Positions 1-7,535 of a stretch of 15,869 bases of DNA are shown here, piece by piece (within the stretch, counting starts at the first letter, position 1; every line of letters starts with the position of its first letter). Location: assembly GCA_051879215.1 (NCBI GenBank), contig JBJELP010000067.1:1-15869 (forward strand), written 5' to 3'. The translations under genes were made by a program, and so were the position numbers. The notes beneath the pieces are model-generated. The model worked only from the letters and a program-made list of their open reading frames with translations. It made no database searches and was not told the origin of the DNA. The DNA is from TWA4 sp051879215 (GTDB taxonomy: Bacteria; Bacillota; Clostridia; Lachnospirales; Lachnospiraceae).

Positions 1-323
1 CAGTAAAAGCCGGAAATTTCATCTTTGTATCCGGTCAGATCCCTATTGATCCCTCCACAGGTTCTTTTGCCGGTGTTGATATCCGCACACAGACCCGTCA
101 GTCCCTGACAAATATCAAAAACATCCTTGCATCGGAAGGACTGGATTTAAACAGCTGTGTACGTGTCGGTGTCTATCTGAAGGATATGAATATGTTTTCC
201 GAAATGAATGAAGTTTATGCAGAATTTTTCCGGAAAGACTGCCCTGCAAGAGCTGCAGTGGAAGTTGCCCGTCTTCCCAAGGATGCACTGGTAGAAATTG
301 AAGCCATTGCATATGCGGAATAA
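1..323 (+). CDS. ridA: RidA family enamine/imine deaminase (5'-truncated)
   Basis: The reading frame is open from base 3 to the TAA at 321-323 and gives 106 residues. About 20 N-terminal residues lie off the window, since RidA proteins are usually about 125 aa. RidA hydrolyses reactive enamines and imines, such as 2-aminoacrylate released by PLP enzymes, to keto acids and ammonia in the cytosol. The family is recognised from FVSGQIPIDPSTG near the start and from CPARAAVEVARLPKDALVEIEAIA at the end. The arginine in PARAAVEV is the conserved carboxylate-binding residue of active RidA members, so this copy is probably catalytic. It runs towards yedF and is followed at once by a terminator, so it is the last gene of its transcript. 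Its operon partners are outside the window. Confidence 0.93.
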   Translation, partial: VKAGNFIFVSGQIPIDPSTGSFAGVDIRTQTRQSLTNIKNILASEGLDLNSCVRVGVYLKDMNMFSEMNEVYAEFFRKDCPARAAVEVARLPKDALVEIEAIAYAE

Positions 324-334
324 GAAATGAACAG

Positions 335-374
335 AGGCATCGTACGAACTTCATTTCGTATACGGTGCCTTTTT
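335..374 (+). terminator. Rho-independent terminator of ridA
   Basis: An imperfect hairpin begins 11 nt after the ridA stop. AGGCATCGTACGAA pairs with TTCGTATACGGTGCCT around a CTTCAT loop, with small bulges, and runs straight into TTTTT. The minus-strand reading lacks a T tract, so it should act only on ridA transcripts. Confidence 0.8.
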
Positions 375-380
375 GCACTT

Positions 381-451
381 TAAGCCAGTACATACATCCA
401 CTGCAGGCAAAAACGATGCAGCCATTTAGTAGATCCGGCTGTACTGGCTTA
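381..451. repeat. 71-nt element closed by a perfect 12-bp inverted repeat
   Basis: TAAGCCAGTACA (381-392) is exactly complementary to TGTACTGGCTTA (440-451). Inside is a second small hairpin, CTGCA (401-405) with TGCAG (417-421). There is no T tract on either side, so it is not an ordinary terminator. It lies in the convergent gap between ridA and yedF and would be in the 3' untranslated region of yedF. It could be an mRNA-stabilising structure, a small RNA or a miniature repeat; one window cannot separate these. Confidence 0.55.
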
Positions 452-515
452 TATTTGTTTGCGAAAAGGTAAAATCTGATTCGTAACTATTATTCTATTA
501 TGATTATCTTTTATC

Positions 516-1142
516 TCAGGGTTTTACAATTCTGCTGGCTTTTTCCTGTTTTTCAACAATCACATACATATTTGTCACACTGCCCACAGCCAGTTTTTCC
601 TTCAGTCCATAGAAGTCAAGACAGGTACCGCAGGTCAGGATTTCTACTCCCTGTGCTTCCAGATCCTTCAGATCTGCCAGACTGTCACTGTCTTCACAGG
701 TAAGGTACGCACCTGAATTATAGAACAGAATGGTTTCCGGAAGAACATCCTGCTTGGTCAATGCAAAAATAAATGCTTTCATCAGATTCTTTCCAAGTTT
801 TTCCTCTCCATTGCCCATCTGATTGCTTCCAATTACTACCACAAGTCCTTTTTGTCTTCCGTCCATGATGCAAACCGTCTCCTCTTCCTCTGCTTCAACT
901 GTTTTTTCCTTACTTTTTTCACCGGAAACAGTGATCATAATATGAAACTCCCTGTCCGCAGCTTTTTCTGATCTTACAGAAAGATTTCTGGATTCTGCGA
1001 ACTTTGAAACATTCTGTACAGCCACCTCATTATCTACCAGTACTGTCAGAATACCTGCTTCTGTCATGGTTTCCAGTGCTTTTTTCGTTTCTACCACCGG
1101 TAAGGGGCATGCCAGTCCCAAAGCATTTACTGTTTTATCCAT
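516..1142 (-). CDS. yedF: YedF, selenium-metabolism sulfurtransferase-like protein
   Basis: This is a 208-aa two-domain protein. Residues 1 to about 75 form a TusA/SirA-like domain with the CPxP motif (C12-P-L-P15), whose cysteine carries persulfide sulfur or selenium in the family. After an acidic linker (VEAEEEE), a DsrE-like C-terminal domain follows from GLVVVIGSNQMG and contains CGTC at 171-174. This architecture is that of the YedF proteins found with selenium use and selenium-dependent molybdenum hydroxylases. Two ATGs are possible. The second (1142) is preferred because AGGAG at 1151-1155 is 8 nt from it but only 2 nt from the first (1148). DUF3343 and MoeA-like genes upstream on the same strand fit the role. 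The exact reaction is not established for the family. Confidence 0.85.
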   Translation of the reverse strand: MDKTVNALGLACPLPVVETKKALETMTEAGILTVLVDNEVAVQNVSKFAESRNLSVRSEKAADREFHIMITVSGEKSKEKTVEAEEEETVCIMDGRQKGLVVVIGSNQMGNGEEKLGKNLMKAFIFALTKQDVLPETILFYNSGAYLTCEDSDSLADLKDLEAQGVEILTCGTCLDFYGLKEKLAVGSVTNMYVIVEKQEKASRIVKP

Positions 1143-1168
1143 ATGCATTACTCCTGTCTTTTTCTTTG

Positions 1169-1190
1169 TATTTCGAACTCATATTTCGAA
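1169..1190 (-). repeat. Direct repeat TATTTCGAA x2 in the yedF leader
   Basis: TATTTCGAA occurs at 1169-1177 and 1182-1190, 13 bp apart centre to centre. Each copy contains the palindrome TTCGAA. The pair lies 27 to 48 nt upstream of the chosen yedF start and could be an operator, but nothing else supports that. Confidence 0.35.
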
Positions 1191-1247
1191 TGGAAAGAGG
1201 CTTCCTCCCTGATGGGGCAGTCAGCCTGCATTTGTTTATATAATAAC

Positions 1248-1283
1248 ATCGGCAGATACAATGCACAAATTGTATCTGCCGAT
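1248..1283 (-). terminator. Perfect 14-bp hairpin between the LCP gene and yedF
   Basis: ATCGGCAGATACAA (1248-1261) and TTGTATCTGCCGAT (1270-1283) form a perfect 14-bp stem with an 8-nt loop, 24 nt downstream of the LCP stop. On the minus strand it is followed by GTTATTATATAAAC, which is AT-rich but not a clean T tract. It probably ends or attenuates the LCP transcript before yedF. With no T tract, an RNA-stabilising role is also possible. Confidence 0.65.
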
Positions 1284-1307
1284 AGGATTATCGATATTCT
1301 CAATGTG

Positions 1308-2492
1308 TTACTGTTCAGATTCAGTCTCTTCCTTTAAATGAACTTCCTTTACACCTGTATAGTTTCGGATATACTTGGAAATCTTTTCAACTTCTTTGGA
1401 CACCTCGTATTCCTCTTCCTCGAAAAGGAACTTGTGAAGTTCCTGTACATTATAGGAAAGTCCCTGAGCAACCACATAGCTGGTGCCTTTGATGGTCGGT
1501 GCAGTCAGTGTGAAAGGGAAACCGGTTGCATCCTCGATATCATAGTCAATCAATACCGGAACCAGATCCATGACCTCATTATATCGCAGACTGGTCTTGA
1601 TAAAGGTACTGTCTTCGGTATTCATGTTCATGATCTCTTTTACCAGATCAATCAATTCAGACATACCCAGTTTTTTGGCTTTTTTTACCATTTTTTCCAG
1701 TACCAGTCTCTGTCTTGCCGTACGGCCCAGATCATCGCTGTACTTTGTACCTTCCTCATCATAGAACGGTGTATACCGGATACGACAGTAAGCAGTTGCC
1801 TGAACACCATCCACATGCTGCTCTCCTGCTTTACGGATTTTTTCTGATTTCACACCGGCGATTTTACTGGTCTCCCCAATATACTCATTGATATACTTGA
1901 TTTCTTCTTCTCTGATGTCCAGGGTAAGACCGCCCAGCTTATCAATAATTTCCGTAAGACCTGCAAAATTTACCACAATATATTCCGATATATCCAGATC
2001 CAGATTGTTATTCAACATGGATACTGCACAGTTTGCTCCGCCTTTGAAAAAAGCATGATTTGCTTTTGCATACTGTACTTTACCATTGTTGTCTGTAATT
2101 TTCAGCATCGTGTCACGGTATACGGAAACCATTTTGACACTGTTGGTATCATTATTGATGCTGACAACAATAATGGAGTCGCTTCGAATCCCATCATCAA
2201 ATCCATCTGTTGCACGGGAATCGATTCCAAATAAAGCGATATTGGTATAACCTGTCAGTTTACCGGCAACTCCGTCATTTACTGTATGATTGATGGAATC
2301 AAAATTGTCATCCACCATCTTGTTTTCGTAGTCGTCTTCCACCTCTTTACCCACCAGATCTCTGACGAACTGCCATCTGGATGCTTCTTTGATCACTGTA
2401 TTCCGGAAAGGAACACAGAATTTCAAAAGGAGGAAGAATCCAAGAATCAATACCAGTAAAACTAAAAGCACATTACGAATTAGTTTTTTCAT
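1308..2492 (-). CDS. LytR-CpsA-Psr (LCP) family cell-wall glycopolymer ligase
   Basis: This 394-aa protein is anchored by one N-terminal transmembrane segment (about residues 5-25), so the catalytic domain faces the cell-wall side. LCP enzymes transfer undecaprenyl-linked teichoic acids or other glycopolymers to peptidoglycan. Family motifs are clear: the GIDSRATD region with D91 and R93, GIRSDSIIVV with R103 and D105, SVYRDTM with R126 and D127, and the later arginine-rich stretch YCRIRYTP through LGRTARQRL. These arginines and aspartates bind the polyprenyl pyrophosphate and Mg. A good site (AGAGG) precedes the ATG by 6 nt. It is 77 nt downstream of the DUF3343 gene and followed by a strong hairpin. 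A cell-wall enzyme is an odd neighbour for selenium genes and is probably independent of them. Confidence 0.9.
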   Translation of the reverse strand: MKKLIRNVLLVLLVLILGFFLLLKFCVPFRNTVIKEASRWQFVRDLVGKEVEDDYENKMVDDNFDSINHTVNDGVAGKLTGYTNIALFGIDSRATDGFDDGIRSDSIIVVSINNDTNSVKMVSVYRDTMLKITDNNGKVQYAKANHAFFKGGANCAVSMLNNNLDLDISEYIVVNFAGLTEIIDKLGGLTLDIREEEIKYINEYIGETSKIAGVKSEKIRKAGEQHVDGVQATAYCRIRYTPFYDEEGTKYSDDLGRTARQRLVLEKMVKKAKKLGMSELIDLVKEIMNMNTEDSTFIKTSLRYNEVMDLVPVLIDYDIEDATGFPFTLTAPTIKGTSYVVAQGLSYNVQELHKFLFEEEEYEVSKEVEKISKYIRNYTGVKEVHLKEETESEQ

Positions 2493-2569
2493 TATAACCT
2501 CTTTCTGCTTTTGTTACGGAGCCATGCTTTCTGAATACCGGTTCATTCCGGCTGCATGTCCATTGCCTG

Positions 2570-2806
2570 TCAGAATAAAATCTCGTAGATTCCCTCTGCT
2601 TTCAGGTCATACTGCTCCATCATAGCTTCCAATGTATTTCTATCTTCTGGTTCCGCACTCCAGGCCAGCCCGCAGCCGGCGGATATTTCTCCCGGTACCG
2701 GAATAATCCTTCCCGGAGCACTGCACTTTTTGCAGCAGGACTCCATCTTCATAGCCATGGTTGTCGTTTCAAAAGTGATAACCAGTGTCGGCACTTTTTT
2801 TCGCAT
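2570..2806 (-). CDS. DUF3343 putative Se/S-carrier-like protein
   Basis: This is a 78-aa cytosolic protein of the DUF3343 family, which has been described as putative selenium/sulfur carriers. The diagnostic core is VITFETTTMAMKME followed by GRIIPVPGEISAGCGLAW, with the conserved cysteine at position 45. An additional CC-x2-C group (C24, C25, C28) sits in the first helix. The reading frame is open further upstream, but the ATG at 2806 is chosen because AGAGGTGA lies 5 nt before it and the family begins close to the first beta strand. The product probably works with YedF and the MoeA-like protein in supplying or inserting selenium or sulfur for a molybdenum hydroxylase. No reaction has been shown that I can name. 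Confidence 0.82.
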   Translation of the reverse strand: MRKKVPTLVITFETTTMAMKMESCCKKCSAPGRIIPVPGEISAGCGLAWSAEPEDRNTLEAMMEQYDLKAEGIYEILF

Positions 2807-2859
2807 AAAGTCACCTCTTAAATCCATGAGAAATCGGAGATTGCTTACCAAATAAAGTT

Positions 2860-2888
2860 ATTTTAACAAGTCACTTTGGAAAACGCAA
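2860..2888 (-). promoter_or_regulatory. Possible sigma-A promoter for the DUF3343 gene
   Basis: On the minus strand, TTGCGT (2883-2888) is separated by exactly 17 bp from TAAAAT (2860-2865). The -10 matches 5 of 6 consensus bases and the -35 is weak. It would give a leader of about 47 nt before the ATG at 2806. Confidence 0.4.
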
Positions 2889-2943
2889 GCATTCTACCAC
2901 TGAATTCCATGTATTTTCATAGAAAATTAAACGTTTCTTAAAT

Positions 2944-3963
2944 CTATTCTCCGAATCCGCAGTTCGGATATACACATCTCTCACAGTTCTGACACTGTCC
3001 GCCATGGGCCAGATGGGTAAAATCTCTTCTTGTCAGTTTTTCGCCTGCGAGAATGCGGGGTACAATCAGATCAAATACGGTACGCTTTGCATACATGACA
3101 CAGCCGGGCAGTCCCACAACCGGAACCCCTTTTACATAGGACAGCATAAACATGGCTCCGGGAAGTACCGGTGCACCGTATGTAACGATTTCTCCTCCGC
3201 AGTCGCGGATGGCCGCCGGTGTCATATCATCCGGATCCACAGACATGCCGCCTGTCACAGCTACCATATCCACTCCCTGATCAATGAAATCCAGTATGGA
3301 TTTTGTAATCACTTCCCTGTCATCACCGGGGAATACCTGTCCGACCACTTCGCAGTCCAGATGGGAAAATTTATTTGTGAGAATCGCTCCGAATTTATCC
3401 TCAATGCGCCCGGACTGAATTTCGGAGCCGGTGGTAACCATACCGATTTTTGCATGTTTCATGGGAAGCATCTGAATGATCGGTCCCATTTCCTGGCAGA
3501 CTTTTTCAAACGCCTGCAGCTTTTCTTCTTTAACAACCAGAGGAATCACCCGGGTACCTGCCACCATGGTTCCTTCTTCAATGACCTTGTTGCCGTGAAT
3601 GGTTGCAAAACAGATTTCCGGATCTTCTGTTACGGCATACAGTGCTTCCAGATTAATTTTCAAAACACCCTTATATTCTGCAAACAGATTGATTTTCCCT
3701 TCTTTTACATCACTGAGACGGATTCCCTGTCCGCAGGCTGCCTTCACCATACGTGCAGCTGCATCATTTTCATGAACGTACCCTTCCTCCAGATCATAAA
3801 CAAAAATGTGTGCTTTTCCCAGATTCAGCAGTTTTTCAATATCTTCTTCTCTGATCACATGTCCCTTTCGAAAAGCTGCATCCTTCACCACACCGGGAAC
3901 AATTTCCGTAATATCATGGCACAGAACCATCCCCACAGCATCCTGTACTTTTACACTCTTCAT
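2944..3963 (-). CDS. MoeA-like molybdopterin-binding protein with C-terminal cysteine cluster
   Basis: This 339-aa cytosolic protein is related to the molybdopterin-binding proteins encoded near molybdenum hydroxylases. The MoCF/MoeA fold is shown by IGMVTTGSEI (173-182), TGGMSVDPDD (237-246) and VVGLPGCVMY (282-291), the usual molybdopterin-contacting loops. It is shorter than housekeeping MoeA (about 400 aa), so it is more likely an accessory cofactor-handling protein than the general molybdate-inserting MoeA. The C-terminus adds a C-x2-C-x2-C-x4-C group (C324, C327, C330, C335) ending CGFGE, which could hold an Fe-S cluster or zinc. GGAGG stands 6 nt before the ATG. Together with DUF3343 and YedF it suggests that a selenium-dependent molybdenum hydroxylase is encoded elsewhere. 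Confidence 0.83.
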   Translation of the reverse strand: MKSVKVQDAVGMVLCHDITEIVPGVVKDAAFRKGHVIREEDIEKLLNLGKAHIFVYDLEEGYVHENDAAARMVKAACGQGIRLSDVKEGKINLFAEYKGVLKINLEALYAVTEDPEICFATIHGNKVIEEGTMVAGTRVIPLVVKEEKLQAFEKVCQEMGPIIQMLPMKHAKIGMVTTGSEIQSGRIEDKFGAILTNKFSHLDCEVVGQVFPGDDREVITKSILDFIDQGVDMVAVTGGMSVDPDDMTPAAIRDCGGEIVTYGAPVLPGAMFMLSYVKGVPVVGLPGCVMYAKRTVFDLIVPRILAGEKLTRRDFTHLAHGGQCQNCERCVYPNCGFGE

Positions 3964-3994
3964 AAAAAACCTCCGCTATCCCCTTTCGCAGGCT

Positions 3995-4012
3995 GTGTCC
4001 ATTTTGGGACAC
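3995..4012. repeat. Inverted repeat GTGTCC-N6-GGACAC upstream of the MoeA-like gene
   Basis: GTGTCC (3995-4000) and GGACAC (4007-4012) form a perfect 6-bp dyad with a 6-nt centre, 32 nt upstream of the MoeA-like start. It could be an operator or a small leader hairpin. No regulator is assigned. Confidence 0.35.
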
Positions 4013-4061
4013 CCCATACATTTTACCCTGCCAGAAACTTCGTACCGGAACTTTGACAGGG

Positions 4062-4091
4062 AGAAAAAGAGCATGCCCCTCCGGCATGCTC
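4062..4091 (-). terminator. Rho-independent terminator of the M20 amidohydrolase gene
   Basis: Read on the minus strand, GAGCATGCC and GGCATGCTC form a perfect 9-bp GC-rich stem around GGAGG, followed directly by TTTTTCTC. It is about 120 nt after the amidohydrolase stop and separates that transcript from the MoeA-like gene. Confidence 0.85.
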
Positions 4092-4214
4092 TCCATTATC
4101 ATCTTATCGGGGTAAAATCATTTTTATTTTACCAAAATAATAATCTTATTGCAACTGTTGTTCTGAGCTGCTGCCTGTCCGCGTCCATAAATGTTACTGC
4201 CGTCAGGATTTCCC

Positions 4215-5588
4215 TCAGATCACAGGCTGATATTTCATTTCCTCTGTACTGGCTTCAAATTCTTCTTTTACCTTTTCCAGAAGTTCCGGAGAAAGCAGCA
4301 GTTTCAGACCGGTTTTATACATGGTTCTGGCAGCCAGAATCATGCCTTTCTGACCGATCCCCATACCGGCACAGGCAGTCTGTTCCCAGGTATGAGCAGC
4401 CACTCCCACCGGACGGCAGGCTGTAACGATTTCCACAGAAGGAACAATCCAGCTGACATCGGAAACATCTGTGGAACCCCTGGTATAAAAGGGTCTTCCC
4501 GTAAATGGAACAACCCCTTCATGAAGCACTTCATTCTGCAGATAAGGGATGCCTTCATAGGAAACATAGTTAATGATGGAATCCATGATGGTATCACTGT
4601 CGTAGCGTCCCTGCATTTTGGCTGCAAAAGACAGTTCCTTATCCGTCCAGCGAATGGGCCCGCATTCCACCATGGCATCATGTGCGATTTTGCAAAGGGT
4701 TTTATTGACGTTGAAGCTGTAGCATCCCCAGAGTATCTGATGTTCAAACTGGGTATCGGTCATCAGACAGGCACCTTTTGCACAGTTCAGAACCCGTTCA
4801 TAAACTTCTTTCACCTGATTGATGGTTGCTCCCCGAATGGTCAGCAGGGAAGAAGCAAATTCAGGAACCACATTGGGTTTCTGACCGCCATTGGTTATAA
4901 TATAATGCATGGATACATTTCGGTCCACGTGTTCTCTGAGATAATTCAGGGAAACATGCATCAGCTCCAGCGCATCCAGTGCACTTCTTCCATTCTGCGG
5001 TGCAGCGGCAGCATGAGAACTTTTCCCGTAAAACTGAAACTTCATATTAAACAAAGAGGATTGTACCCCTTCATTGGCATAATTGGCAATTCCCGGGTGA
5101 TTGGTAATGGCCACATCCAGTTCATCAAACAGATTTTCCTTTGCCATGTGGATTTTTCCCATGGTTCCCTCTTCATCCGGGCATCCCCAGAAAATTACGG
5201 TACCGGGAATCTGTTTTTCTTCCATTTCATAACGGAGTGCAATGGCCGCAGCGGCTGATGCACTTCCCAACAGGTTATGACCGCATCCATGACCGGGCGC
5301 ACCTTCACAGATCGGTGATTTCTGTGCTGTCGTTTTCTGATTCAGTTCCGGAAGTGCATCAAATTCTCCCAGAAAACCGATAACCGGTTTTCCGCTTCCC
5401 CATGTAGCTTTGATGGATGTTTCCATCCCTCCCATACCGGTGGTAACCGTAAAGCCATGGGCTTTTAAAAAACGCTGCATGCAGGCACTGGATTTGAATT
5501 CCTTTCTTCCAAGCTCTGCATAAGTCCATATTTCTCTGCTGATGGCAATGATTTCTTCTTCGTTCTGCTGTATCCAGTCAAGACTCAT
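4215..5588 (-). CDS. M20 family metal-dependent amidohydrolase (AbgB-like)
   Basis: This is a 457-aa cytosolic zinc peptidase/amidohydrolase. M20D members cleave N-acyl amino acids, amides or small peptides; AbgB-type members hydrolyse p-aminobenzoyl-glutamate. Metal and catalytic signatures are LGEFDALPE (73-81), APGHGCGHN (97-105, with H104 expected as a ligand) and GCPDEEG (135-141, catalytic Glu pair). SSHAAAAPQNGRSALDALEL marks the dimerisation/lid domain. The frame is open 23 codons further upstream, but the ATG at 5588 has a good site (AAGGGG, about 8 nt). It has its own promoter and terminator and is therefore probably monocistronic. The substrate cannot be told from sequence; it lies beside the sulfite reductase operon without an evident link. 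Confidence 0.87.
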   Translation of the reverse strand: MSLDWIQQNEEEIIAISREIWTYAELGRKEFKSSACMQRFLKAHGFTVTTGMGGMETSIKATWGSGKPVIGFLGEFDALPELNQKTTAQKSPICEGAPGHGCGHNLLGSASAAAAIALRYEMEEKQIPGTVIFWGCPDEEGTMGKIHMAKENLFDELDVAITNHPGIANYANEGVQSSLFNMKFQFYGKSSHAAAAPQNGRSALDALELMHVSLNYLREHVDRNVSMHYIITNGGQKPNVVPEFASSLLTIRGATINQVKEVYERVLNCAKGACLMTDTQFEHQILWGCYSFNVNKTLCKIAHDAMVECGPIRWTDKELSFAAKMQGRYDSDTIMDSIINYVSYEGIPYLQNEVLHEGVVPFTGRPFYTRGSTDVSDVSWIVPSVEIVTACRPVGVAAHTWEQTACAGMGIGQKGMILAARTMYKTGLKLLLSPELLEKVKEEFEASTEEMKYQPVI

Positions 5589-5698
5589 TGTATTACACCC
5601 CTTTTTACCTTTCTGTACGATAGCCTTCCCCCCAGAAGCAATGAAACAGAAAAACACGCAAAATCCGTTTCACCGTATGTTATCTGCATGATTCTTTC

Positions 5699-5727
5699 AG
5701 TATAACAAAAGCTATTTCTCAGGTAAA
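5699..5727 (-). promoter_or_regulatory. Sigma-A promoter with extended -10 for the M20 gene
   Basis: On the minus strand, TTTACC (5722-5727), a 17-bp spacer and TATACT (5699-5704) are present, and TGT before the -10 gives the extended TGn motif. The predicted start is near 5692, leaving a leader of about 104 nt. The promoter sits in the gap after asrC, so the amidohydrolase need not depend on asr transcription. Confidence 0.65.
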
Positions 5728-5752
5728 TGTAAAAAAAGGATTTCTTACTTCA

Positions 5753-6724
5753 TCAGTCGTAGTGTTCTCCGTCCCAGTAGAGACGTTCTTTCACAATGGT
5801 CTCAGGCAGGAATTCCACGCCTTCCAGCGCCCATTCTTTGTATACATCAAAACCGGTACGGTCAATGATATATCCGATATGTTCCTTTCCGCCGGGTGCC
5901 TTGGGATCGATAAATTCCTTTGCATATCGATAGGTATTCAGAATAATCTTTACGATATTGTCTTCATCCACCCAGATCAGCCAGTCTTTGCCCAGACGGG
6001 GGTTTTTCTTGCCGGTACGTCCCATCATGGTCAGTTTGTAATATTTCTTTTTGCTTCTGGTCCATGCACGGGTGGGACACTTGGTTACGCAGACACCGCA
6101 GCCGATGCATTTATTGGTGTCGCGGACAATTTTATAATTTTCCATACGGAGCGCATTGACGGAAAGACCTCTGCAGCCTTTGATACATGCTTCGCAGCTT
6201 ACACATCTGGACGGATCATACTGGGGCATGGTCATACCCATAATGCCGAAATCATGCATTCTTACCTTTGCACAGTCGTTGGGACATCCTGTAAATGCCA
6301 CCTTTACATGGAGGTCATTGGGGAAAATCGCCTTTTCCAGACGTTTCGCAAACTCAGCGGTATTGTAGTTTGCAAATGGACAGACATTGTTTCCGATGCA
6401 TGCGGTTACATTTCTGGTTCCTGAGGCAGGATAACCGGTGTTGGGATCGGTCTGATTAATTTCCAGAGCTTCAATAATGGGCTGCAGCTTTTCATTGATT
6501 TCATCCATATCTTCCAGATGGATGCCTTCAATTTCAAAACCCTGACGGGTTGTCAGATGTACAACGCCGTTGCCGTACTTTTCTGCAATTTCCTGAACCA
6601 TACCCAGAACCTCTGCTTTCAGATAGCCGCCGGGTACACGAATACGGGAAGCACCGATACCGCGTTCTTTGGAAATACGATATGCATTCTTTTTTGCTTT
6701 TTTGGTATTAATATCAAGTGCCAT
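5753..6724 (-). CDS. asrC: Anaerobic sulfite reductase subunit C (sirohaem subunit)
   Basis: This 323-aa catalytic subunit reduces sulfite to sulfide in the cytosol. The sirohaem/[4Fe-4S] pocket is given by C109-x5-C115 and C147-x3-C151 (TACIGNNVC and FTGCPNDC). A ferredoxin-like insert carries two further [4Fe-4S] motifs, C174-x2-C-x2-C-x3-C184 and C206-x2-C-x2-C-x3-C216, for electron delivery. The N-terminal RIRVPGGYLKAEVL and LTTRQGFEIEG are the usual sulfite/nitrite reductase half-domain. All expected cysteines are present and the length is normal. The ATG follows the asrB stop by 12 nt and shares its GGAGG, so translation of the two is probably coupled. It is the last gene of the asr operon. 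No convincing terminator was found behind it. Confidence 0.96.
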   Translation of the reverse strand: MALDINTKKAKKNAYRISKERGIGASRIRVPGGYLKAEVLGMVQEIAEKYGNGVVHLTTRQGFEIEGIHLEDMDEINEKLQPIIEALEINQTDPNTGYPASGTRNVTACIGNNVCPFANYNTAEFAKRLEKAIFPNDLHVKVAFTGCPNDCAKVRMHDFGIMGMTMPQYDPSRCVSCEACIKGCRGLSVNALRMENYKIVRDTNKCIGCGVCVTKCPTRAWTRSKKKYYKLTMMGRTGKKNPRLGKDWLIWVDEDNIVKIILNTYRYAKEFIDPKAPGGKEHIGYIIDRTGFDVYKEWALEGVEFLPETIVKERLYWDGEHYD

Positions 6725-6736
6725 GGTTTTCCCTCC

Positions 6737-7534
6737 TTAATCGATCAGATTCTTGCCTTCTGTGTAGTTAAATACCGGACCATCCAGACAGATGTAGGTG
6801 GAACCAATCTTGCAGTGACCGCATTTACCAAGACCGCAGCACATCTTTCGCTCGTGGGAAATCCAGATATTTTCTTCCTTCACCCCGCGTTTCAGCACTT
6901 CTTCCACTGAAAATTTGATCATGATGGGCGGACCCACCACAATAAATTCTGTGTTTTCCGGATTTTGGATGGGAAGATCCGGAATGTATTTTGTAACCAT
7001 TCCCACATGGCCGGTATAACCTTCCGGTGCATTGTCAACGGTCCGAATTACATGGATGGTTTTCTCCCATTTTTCAAAATCTGCTTTAAACAGAACATCT
7101 TCCGGCGATTTGAAACCTGCAATCAATGTCGTACCAGCTGCATCCTGCGGATTTTCTGCAAAATATTCCACAACACCTCTTACCGGTGAAAGTCCGGTAC
7201 CGCCGGCGATGATCACAACTTCTTTTCCTTTATAATTGCTGATATCAAAACCATTTCCGTAGGGACCGCGGATATACAGTTTGTCTCCCACATAGTTTTC
7301 AAATATTTCATTGGTAACCTTACCCACGCGTCGGATGGTAAAATCAATGGTGTGATCACCGATGCCGCTGACGGATATGGGTGCTTCCCCATATCGGGGA
7401 ATGGAGATTTCAAAAAACTGACCGGGTTTCACATCACCGGTGTACTCCATGCGGAATGTATATTCAATCTCGGTATGTTTGATTACTTCCTTAATTTCAG
7501 ATAAAAAAGGAACATATGCATTGGTATTACTCAT
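6737..7534 (-). CDS. asrB: Anaerobic sulfite reductase subunit B (FAD/NAD(P)H)
   Basis: This is a 265-aa flavoprotein that takes electrons from a reduced nicotinamide and hands them to AsrA and AsrC. It has a ferredoxin-reductase fold. PRYGEAPISVS (46-56) is the FAD-binding strand, GGTGLSPVRG (111-120) the nucleotide-binding loop and VVGPPIM the C-terminal NAD(P) region. A [2Fe-2S] motif of the dihydroorotate-dehydrogenase electron-transfer type closes the protein: C233-x4-C238-x2-C241-x7-C249. The ATG is separated by a single base from the asrA stop, with GGAGG inside the end of asrA, so translation is coupled. Length and motifs are complete. Confidence 0.96.
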   Translation of the reverse strand: MSNTNAYVPFLSEIKEVIKHTEIEYTFRMEYTGDVKPGQFFEISIPRYGEAPISVSGIGDHTIDFTIRRVGKVTNEIFENYVGDKLYIRGPYGNGFDISNYKGKEVVIIAGGTGLSPVRGVVEYFAENPQDAAGTTLIAGFKSPEDVLFKADFEKWEKTIHVIRTVDNAPEGYTGHVGMVTKYIPDLPIQNPENTEFIVVGPPIMIKFSVEEVLKRGVKEENIWISHERKMCCGLGKCGHCKIGSTYICLDGPVFNYTEGKNLID

Positions 7535-7535
7535 A

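Noticed and set aside
2540..2572. TGA stop of the DUF3343 gene as a possible selenocysteine codon, given the selenium context
   Set aside because: Only nine codons follow before the next stop, the family ends naturally at this place, and the downstream CCGG/CCGG hairpin does not have the apical GU loop of a bacterial SECIS.
3004..4056. Long plus-strand open frames opposite the MoeA-like gene (also opposite the M20 gene and asrA)
   Set aside because: They are antisense to well-recognised proteins, have His/Cys/Phe-rich compositions with no family resemblance, and lack ribosome-binding sites.
4126..4154. TTGCAA-17-TAAAAT on the minus strand as the promoter of the MoeA-like gene
   Set aside because: The spacing is good, but the strong terminator at 4062-4091 lies between it and the gene, so it would need attenuation to be useful; nothing else supports that.
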